Source: Obelidium mucronatum
Taxonomy: Eukaryota > Chytridiomycota > Chytridiomycetes > Chytridiales > Chytriomycetaceae
DNA: 64,000 nt
Direction: 5' to 3'
Assembly (NCBI GenBank): GCA_025765595.1
Contig: JAIVFH010000018.1
Span: forward strand, 62,001 to 126,000
This document shows, one piece after another, positions 57,931 to 64,000 of this stretch. Numbering within the stretch: position 1 is the stretch's first letter; the number at the start of each line of letters is the position of its first letter. Below the pieces are notes generated by a model. It was not told where the DNA came from. It worked only from the letters and a program-made list of their open reading frames with translations, and searched no databases. The translations under genes and the position numbers were made by a program.

Positions 57931-58953
57931 TTATTTTGCATATATTCTCATCAAGTCAATTTGACCAGGTTCATCAAAGTAATACAAATTCAGATTAGGA
58001 ACTTGCAAAACATCATAGTTCAAGGCATTTTGCTTAAGCTGTTCCAAAAACAAGTCGAATGTGCTTTCTGCACGACGTGTTGTTGCCACCAAAGCCTCAA
58101 TCCTGTCATTGCCATTGCCATCGCATGTAGGCCTTCTCAAAAAGGCAGTTAACACCCTCACGAAAGGAGGAACAATCACAGGATCATAGGCTACATCAGA
58201 AGCAACAATTAATTCAGCAGCAGACGAGTTGACGACTGAGTTCAGGTCACTGTCAGAAATAGTTTCCCAATCCAAGCGCGCAACAGTAGTTTTGACTTCT
58301 GTCCCTGTGAAATTAATTGCACAGTTTCGGGCAACCGTGCCAAGGACGACAGAGTCTGTATCAGTGAATTCCACGCTTGATGCAACTCCAAGAAGCCCAC
58401 AGGCAATCCCAACCAGCCCAACCCCACATCCAAGTTCAACCGTTCTCAAGGAAGATTTCCCGATTCTTTTTTCCGATATCAAGTACGATACGAGGCTCAA
58501 CGCTGCAGGCCAAGTTCTTAAACCTGTTGTACCGTTTGAAATCGTTTGTTCGGCTTCTGCCAGAGTGATGAACAAAGGCGATTGATCAGATTCGATTGAC
58601 ATTGAATAGGACCGGTAAGCAATCTCATCAGATGGTGCTCTCATCATTAGGTATTCCATGTAGGTTTCAAGTAAGTCTTCGTTGCAGACTCCGACCATGC
58701 TTTCATCATCACTGTCCTTTGATTTCTGCTCTTCGATCCGAGCAATCAAGTTTTTGAGAAACTTTGTGGTGTAGCTTATGGATGGCGGGTATTTCTGAGC
58801 CAGCGGGTGATTGAGAGTTGCAGTTAAGATTTGGGTCTGGCAGGCTGAGTCAAGCTGTTTGCCAATAGATCCAAACTCAAAGTGTCTTAGAGGAGTGCAT
58901 TGAAGGAACTGACGGGTTAGCCGCTGCAGCTCTAAAGCAATACCAACGGCCAT
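57931..58953 (-). CDS. EEF2KMT/FAM86-like protein-lysine methyltransferase
   Basis: An intronless 340-residue frame. The class I SAM-binding fold is shown by TVELGCGVGLVGIACG (motif I), EFTDTDSVVLGTVARNC and ELIVASDVAYDPVIVPPF. Upstream, GTTGLRTWPAALSLVSYL matches the family's substrate-side helix. The N-terminal helical region fits FAM86/Efm3, which methylates elongation factor 2. Substrate assignment is by family resemblance. Its stop overlaps the 5' leader of the CoA-transferase gene. Confidence 0.83.
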   Translation of the reverse strand: MAVGIALELQRLTRQFLQCTPLRHFEFGSIGKQLDSACQTQILTATLNHPLAQKYPPSISYTTKFLKNLIARIEEQKSKDSDDESMVGVCNEDLLETYMEYLMMRAPSDEIAYRSYSMSIESDQSPLFITLAEAEQTISNGTTGLRTWPAALSLVSYLISEKRIGKSSLRTVELGCGVGLVGIACGLLGVASSVEFTDTDSVVLGTVARNCAINFTGTEVKTTVARLDWETISDSDLNSVVNSSAAELIVASDVAYDPVIVPPFVRVLTAFLRRPTCDGNGNDRIEALVATTRRAESTFDLFLEQLKQNALNYDVLQVPNLNLYYFDEPGQIDLMRIYAK

Positions 58954-59295
58954 CTTGACGTTGTTTTTCTTATTTTCGGAGTTTTTTTTTTTTTTTTTTT
59001 TATGTTATTATCTTTTTTTTTGATTTGACACAAGATACAAATCTAAACATATTCATGGTATAGGATGCAAAAAGATTCACGAACTATTTTAATGATGGAA
59101 AGAGGGGAAGGAAGGTTTCAGCGAGAGTGAACGATAGCACAAGCTAGCGGCTACTAAAAGACATCAATACAGCCAGATAGAATGAATTGACACGAAAAGA
59201 ACTTGAGGTTGTTTTGGCACTTGTCTGTCTGAACTTGTTTATTGAAATTGAAATGGACGGGAGATTAAAAAAAAAGAAACACAAAAAGCAACGAC
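58954..59295. other. Intergenic region, 342 bp, nothing recognised
   Basis: Contains a poly-T tract at 58982-59001 next to the methyltransferase start, a second T-rich stretch near 59012-59020, and A-rich sequence directly before the RING-CH start. It must hold two divergent promoters. No gene, RNA or repeat family was recognised. Confidence 0.6.
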
Positions 59296-60105
59296 ATGAC
59301 GACCCGCCCGCTGCACCGCCTTTTTGGCTCGCTGCAGCAGCTTGCCCGCGGGCTCGGCCGCCGCGGCGCCGCCGCCGCCGCCGCCGCCGGAGAGCGCCAG
59401 GGCCTGCTTCACGACGGCGACGGCGACGGCGCCCGCGATGGCGACCCGGTGTGCTGGTGCTGCTGGGAGAGCGGCGCGGCGGCGGACAACCCGCTCGTGC
59501 GCGCGTGCCTCGGGTGCCGCGACGCCGACCTGCAGCTGATCCACCAGCGCTGCATCGACGCCTACGTGTCGGCGCTGCCGCTGCCGCGCAACGCCCCCAG
59601 CCGCGGCCACGTCTTCCGGTGCACGCGCTGCGCCGACCCGTACACCGTCGAAGAGACCCCCGTGCCGCGTCTGGCCGTCATTGCGCGCGACCGCTTCCTG
59701 GCCGCCGCCTTTGCGACTATGCTGGTGTGCATTCTGACCCTGACCGTGTGCTGCGTCTCGCTGATTCTCGAAAACTGGGGCTCAAACAACCTGCTGTTTG
59801 ACGTGGATCTGGGCTTCGTGCATCTGAGCATGTCCATCGTATTCTTTGCCATCCTGATGCTGATTGTGTGTCACGCCCTGAACTCTATTACCCTGTGCAT
59901 CATGCTAGACTTTGGTATGTTGTTGCTGTTACTTTTGCTGAAGGAAGGGGAAACTCACAACTGTTTTTTTTTTTTAGCTAAAGGGAGAGTGACCAGACAT
60001 GTTGTTGGAATATCCGCAGATCGAATTGCAGCCTTTTCAGCCAACAATTCTCTTGAGTCTTGTGCCAGTAGATCAGAAGTTATTGTTAGAGTAGATGCAG
60101 TTTAG
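59296..60105 (+). CDS. RING-CH (MARCH-type) membrane E3 ligase
   Basis: Exons 59296-59914 and 59978-60105 give 248 aa. An Ala/Gly/Arg-rich head is followed by a RING-CH zinc finger (about 52-112): CWCCWESG, LVRACLGCRDADLQLIHQRC and FRCTRCADPY supply the C4HC3 ligands. Two hydrophobic segments follow (FATMLVCILTLTVCCVSLIL and LSMSIVFFAILMLIVCHALN). MARCH proteins ubiquitylate membrane-protein tails. The first ~470 bp of coding sequence are over two-thirds G+C, falling sharply before the second membrane segment. Confidence 0.85.
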   Translation: MTTRPLHRLFGSLQQLARGLGRRGAAAAAAAGERQGLLHDGDGDGARDGDPVCWCCWESGAAADNPLVRACLGCRDADLQLIHQRCIDAYVSALPLPRNAPSRGHVFRCTRCADPYTVEETPVPRLAVIARDRFLAAAFATMLVCILTLTVCCVSLILENWGSNNLLFDVDLGFVHLSMSIVFFAILMLIVCHALNSITLCIMLDFGMLLLLLLLKEGETHNCFFFLAKGRVTRHVVGISADRIAAFSANNSLESCASRSEVIVRVDAV

Positions 60106-60211
60106 AGCATTTCAGCGATACCTTTCTTCACGTCTTAAGTCGTTTTTATCCGCTCATTGTTAATCGATATTTATAAATTTGTTTTTATGTGATAACTCCC
60201 ATTTTCGAAAA

Positions 60212-61639
60212 ATGGATGTAAACGCAAACATCTTCACGATCCACAACCAGCTGCGCAAGTGGTGCCACGTTGGCGACCTCCTCAATCTTTACTCTGCGTG
60301 CTCGTTTCTCGCAAACTCAGACGCGCGGATGGACGTCATTCGACACTCGACTGTTGTAATTCCTGCGGACGCAGAAATACACGAAGTGAGTCACAGATTC
60401 GCTCCGATCGCCCACGCCATCCGTGCGCTCAGTCTCCCTCTTTTTGAAGAAGGGTTTTCGGATACCGAAGAAGATCAAGAGGAGAACGTCTACCAACACA
60501 GCTTGGCGCTTCCGCTATTTCCTTCTCTACAGCGTTTGGAAATTGCTGGAGTTTCCAACCTGACAGTATTGGATTCTGTACTTGATCTGGAGAGTCTTAC
60601 AGTGTTGGGGGAATCAAAGTTTGAGTTTCGGTTGAAAGATTTGACGCCTCTGCTCCAACTTCCCAAATTACGGTCATTGGTCGTACAGAAAGCGACTATT
60701 GATGATTTGGGACCAGTAGGGCATATTCAAGAGCTGAACGAACTGAATTTAGCGAATAGCGACATGTCTGATCTCAACTGTTTGGCTTCATTACAACACT
60801 TGAGAATCCTGAATTTGGCCCACTCCAATACCCAGACCGTTGACTTTCTGAAAACTCTGTCAAGTTTGAATACCCTTATCCTCGCAGGACTGAGTTTGGA
60901 GGATTGGACCCCAGTCTTCCAGTCCACTCACTTGGAGAATTTGAATGTATCTGGCTCCAATATCCAGAGTGGTACCCCTTGGAATCAACTCACGAATTTG
61001 AGAACTTTAAATATATCCGGAACGGGTATTGATGATGTGCGACCAGTTTCGCTGTTGGTTGGGCTCCAAGAATTGCAACTCGCGTATATGGGTCGGATTG
61101 ACGCTGCCCACCTCATCCCACTATGCAATCTCAAAATCTTGAACCTGGAGAACTCTGGCATTGAGAACTTGGGTAGTCTCAGTCAGTTGAATCTACTTGA
61201 GAAACTCAACTTGGCGTCCACCAAAATTGAAACCCTTGAGCCGCTTGCAGCACTGAAAAACCTACGATACCTCTATCTCTATAACACTAGTATAGATTGT
61301 ATTGCTGATCTGGCTGTCTTGACAAATCTACGAGCTTTGGGGCTCTCTGGCACAATGGTAACAAACGTGATGCCCTTGCGCACGCTTCGACAACTGCGAG
61401 ATATTGGGCTTTCAGAAACGCGAGTAGAAAATCCACAACTGCTATTTGCACTTCCGAATCTTCGAAACATGTTTTATATTCAAACAGCGGGAGGCAGAAG
61501 CCAGAATGCCATTGACTGGGAGATTCCACCAAATTTAAAATTATGGCGGCGAAGAAATCAATTTGATCGCTCTCATTGCGAAACTGAAGATCCTGAAATG
61601 ATGGAGTTTGAATTGAAACGGGCATTGTGTGTCATGTAA
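60212..61639 (+). CDS. Leucine-rich-repeat protein, 475 aa
   Basis: An intronless frame with an F-box-like or helical N-terminus (about 1-60) and roughly fifteen LRRs of about 21-23 residues from about 105 to 440, with repeats such as LQHLRILNLAHSNTQTVDFL, LTNLRTLNISGTGIDDVRPV and LKNLRYLYLYNTSIDCIADL. The repeat length and the I.D...L pattern resemble the SDS22/internalin type. No signal peptide, membrane anchor or kinase domain. Likely a cytosolic protein-binding scaffold. Confidence 0.85.
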   Translation: MDVNANIFTIHNQLRKWCHVGDLLNLYSACSFLANSDARMDVIRHSTVVIPADAEIHEVSHRFAPIAHAIRALSLPLFEEGFSDTEEDQEENVYQHSLALPLFPSLQRLEIAGVSNLTVLDSVLDLESLTVLGESKFEFRLKDLTPLLQLPKLRSLVVQKATIDDLGPVGHIQELNELNLANSDMSDLNCLASLQHLRILNLAHSNTQTVDFLKTLSSLNTLILAGLSLEDWTPVFQSTHLENLNVSGSNIQSGTPWNQLTNLRTLNISGTGIDDVRPVSLLVGLQELQLAYMGRIDAAHLIPLCNLKILNLENSGIENLGSLSQLNLLEKLNLASTKIETLEPLAALKNLRYLYLYNTSIDCIADLAVLTNLRALGLSGTMVTNVMPLRTLRQLRDIGLSETRVENPQLLFALPNLRNMFYIQTAGGRSQNAIDWEIPPNLKLWRRRNQFDRSHCETEDPEMMEFELKRALCVM

Positions 61640-61707
61640 CAAAGAAGAATTATGAAAGATGAAAGAGAAAAAAAAAAACGATTGGTGAAATTCTACTGCA
61701 GAATACA

Positions 61708-61914
61708 ATGCCACCAAACACTACCCTAAGCCCGATTGATAAGGAATTGCACGAGTTTCTTGAATCTATGGGCGTTCAGACAGACGCTCACGTGTTTTCC
61801 ATTTTGATGCAATTGCTGAGAATGGATATTCCACCAGCAAATATAATGGACATGCTCCGAGAAGTTGCAAACGATAAAGAGAAAGCCAACAGCCCGAATA
61901 CTAATAAAAGCTAA
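61708..61914 (+). CDS. MOZART2-like microprotein, 68 aa
   Basis: A short intronless frame with core LSPIDKELHEFLESMGVQTD then VFSILMQLLRMDIPPANIM and DMLREV. The spacing LS....EL.EL...G...D..VF.IL..LL....P....ML matches mitotic-spindle organising protein 2, a small helical partner of the gamma-tubulin complex. It has its own A-rich leader and ends before an AATAAA-like signal at 61923. The size fits MOZART microproteins; animal MOZART2 has a longer tail. MOZART1 is an alternative that fits less well. Confidence 0.6.
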   Translation: MPPNTTLSPIDKELHEFLESMGVQTDAHVFSILMQLLRMDIPPANIMDMLREVANDKEKANSPNTNKS

Positions 61915-61997
61915 TAAAAATTGAAATAAACACACAAGAGTGGGGAAGTCACCCAAACCAAAAAAAAAAGAGTATCAAAAAAACACAACGACCATTT

Positions 61998-64000
61998 ATG
62001 TCGCTTCTTGCATTTCCATACCTTCCAATAGAAAGTTCCCAAGAAACATCAGCCCAATCCGATGAAGTCAATGGTAGCGCGGGCTATCGCTTGTCAGAGG
62101 AGGACCGGATCAAACTCTTGCAGTTTTCTCTCCAAGACGTGTCTACCTTGCTTCAACTGAATTCACCTGAATTTTGGAGCACCTTAGCGCTTTCGAACTA
62201 TGCAATTATTTCATGGCTCAATGGGTATCTGCAGTACCAAACCGAACGGGTTACAGCGACACTGCCCTTTTTTGCAAGTCACAGCAAAACATCACTGCTG
62301 TTGTCGTCGACTCCTGAAATTTCAGGATTTATGCAGCGCCTCGAATCGAAACTGATTCGTAAGGTTTTCTTATTAGGACACCGTATTGGAGCTGAGTTGG
62401 AGCATCCCGCAGCAACTGCCGCAGGCGTCGAAAGAGTGGTGTCGCTCTCCTTCCTGATGAACTTTTCGCGAGTGTTTACGCACATGAATTTGAACTCAAT
62501 GAGTCAAATTTGGGCGTCTGTAATGAGCCGGGACAGTGGCAAATGGATTTTGGATGACATTGGGAGCACAACCGAATTCTTTTCGCAAACCGTAAAAAGC
62601 ATACAAAAGAGGTTAGAAAAGGGAGTTGGCAATGGCGGTGGAAAAGGGAAGGGGAAGGGGAAATCCTCGGCGGGTTCGGGATCTTCTGGTCCCACCACCA
62701 CCAATGAGGAGAGCACAGCCCCTGCCATTGACGATCGAAACCTGAATGATATCCGGCTTTTGGCGGATGCAGCTCTGTCCTTTGAATCAGTCGTTCTTTT
62801 GTCGAGTACCTTATCCAGATCCGTGTCTGATTCCATTGTTCAATCATCAGAGTTTATTCAGGCCCTCGTGGGGTGTTATGGGATTGCCAATATCCTGTCT
62901 GCTTCCAAAACGGAATTGCTGGCCCCTGAGGATACCCCCAACGCGTCTCTCGAGTTTCTCGACGTCAGGTCGGGGTCCAAAGCTGTGGTGGATCCAAAGT
63001 TTGCAACCGAGCTTCGCCATTTGAAGCTTTCCGTGATTGCATTGTTGGACACCTTGGTCACTGTCTCGTACTTTAATCCATTGAAGGTGGAATATAAGCC
63101 TGATTTCTCAATCGAGCGGGTGATTCAACCGCCCGTTCTCTCTTGTGAAGATGGGCTCCTTCCGGCGCTCACTGAGTCTTTGTGTGATTTATTGCTCGCG
63201 CTTTTGGAATCTTCTCCGATAGAAGACCCTGTAATGTTTCTGACGTCAACGGCGCCTATTCTTGTGGACTTGGAAGTGGAAACCGGTGTTTCTGAGAGAC
63301 TGAAGTTGGTTGTGGAAACTGTGCGGAATTTGGGGCTCGGCGATGGACATGATGCTCGATTAGAATTTGTTATTGTGAGTTTAGAACAGATGTTGGCATT
63401 CAGTGGAAATGCCATGGCAAGGAAGGATAAGATTGAGGAAAGGCGGCAGAGGGCTGCAGCTGAGACGGAGAAAAGGGGGACTAAAGCTAAAAAGACCATT
63501 AGCAAAAATTCGTCCAAAGAGGTTTGTATCACTTTTACCAAAATTTCCTGGAATAGATCCTCAACTCTTTTTTTTTTTTTTTTTTTTTTTAGATGCAATC
63601 CAATACTCCAGAAATGGATGATGAATACATTAATCGGACAATTCTCATTTCGCAAGTCCACGATCTATTTCCTGAACTGGGCGAAGGATTCATTGAGGTT
63701 TTTTTTTTTCGTGAAAGAACCCATTTCTTTGTTTTGACACGATGCTTTCCTGCCAGGCTTGTTTGATTGCATTGAACAATGATTCAGAGCAATTGATTAT
63801 GAAAGTTCTCGAAGACAATCTTCCCGAACAAGTTTTGAAATTAGATCGATCTATGGCTCGAGCCGCCCCTCGCGCAACAGTGACACAACAACCAAATAAG
63901 AAAACCCTTACCAGAAAGCAGAAAAAGACCAAAGAAGCAGCCGTAACTGAATCATGGCCATCTCTTGCACCAGAAAGCGCTGGCGGTGTTTTATCATCCA
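61998..64000 (+). CDS. ASCC2: ASCC2-like CUE-domain protein (partial, 3' end outside window)
   Basis: Three exons seen (61998-63521, 63593-63697, 63757 to the window end). The N-terminal ~500 residues are helical and lack motifs apart from a GKGKGKGKS-type linker. The CUE domain is assembled across introns: ILISQVHDLFPELGEGFIE then ACLIALNNDSEQLIMKVLED, which matches the ASCC2 CUE pattern closely and is followed by LPEQVLKLDRS. ASCC2 binds K63-linked ubiquitin chains and recruits the ALKBH3-ASCC3 helicase in alkylation repair and ribosome rescue. The exon after 63757 is open at 64000. Confidence 0.75.

Noticed and set aside
57884..57941. CoA-transferase start at MQNNYVDQDEM
   Set aside because: That frame cannot be joined in phase to the conserved FWNQGFASAL exon; the frame that joins lacks an ATG until 57883.

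Overview
The window looks like a compact nuclear genome segment from a zoosporic (flagellated) early-diverging fungus, most probably a chytrid. The reasons are a fungal gene set (an NCA2 homologue, a SNF5 protein ending in a GATA finger, a CRT10-like WD protein, a Yos9/OS-9 lectin with a C-terminal RDEL) together with a Kintoun/DNAAF2-type axonemal dynein assembly factor and a dynamitin homologue. Introns are short (mostly 46-110 nt), GT-AG, and often have a T-rich 3' end. The species assignment is inference; no rRNA or marker gene is present. Exon coordinates were worked out by hand from splice motifs and reading-frame continuity; for each spliced complete gene the exon lengths sum to a multiple of three.

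Layout. 0-2.6 kb: end of a Gly-rich gene, an unknown gene, and a divergent H2A/H2B pair. 2.7-13.2 kb: OS-9/Yos9 lectin, a full-length Dicer, and Kintoun. 13.3-20.9 kb: NCA2, SNF5-GATA, a multipass membrane protein, a small double homeodomain-like protein, and the Rag GTPase Gtr1. 20.9-27.3 kb: a coiled-coil protein, a tandem AAA ATPase, and a Gln-rich unknown. 27.3-34.4 kb: a locally duplicated block with two RasGEF paralogues, a double U-box protein, a paralogue of the membrane protein, and a single U-box protein. 34.4-38.3 kb: an unknown gene and a vacuolar-type amino-acid transporter. 38.4-44.4 kb: a 1831-residue TIR / TIR-like / NACHT / WD40 protein, the most striking gene here. 44.4-48.8 kb: dynamitin, a small protein resembling bacterial PH-like domains, and an MFS transporter. 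49-53 kb: three tightly packed minus-strand genes (rhomboid-like pseudoprotease with an EGF-like motif, nucleoside hydrolase, aldehyde dehydrogenase). 53-54.2 kb: a second H2A/H2B pair encoding identical proteins. 54.3-59 kb: three packed minus-strand genes (CRT10-like, CoA-transferase III, EEF2KMT-like methyltransferase). 59.3-64 kb: RING-CH protein, leucine-rich-repeat protein, a 68-residue MOZART2-like protein, and the 5' part of an ASCC2-like CUE protein that runs off the end.

Functional themes are RNA interference (Dicer), nutrient and Ras signalling (Gtr1, two RasGEFs), ubiquitin ligation (two U-box genes, a RING-CH gene), microtubule and flagellar biology (Kintoun, dynamitin, MOZART2-like), chromatin (histones, SNF5) and probable innate immunity or self/non-self sensing (TIR-NACHT-WD40). 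I see no transposon, tRNA, rRNA or CRISPR array. Many start codons sit within tens of bases of a neighbour and behind A-rich leaders, and several genes open with an abruptly GC-rich 5' coding segment.
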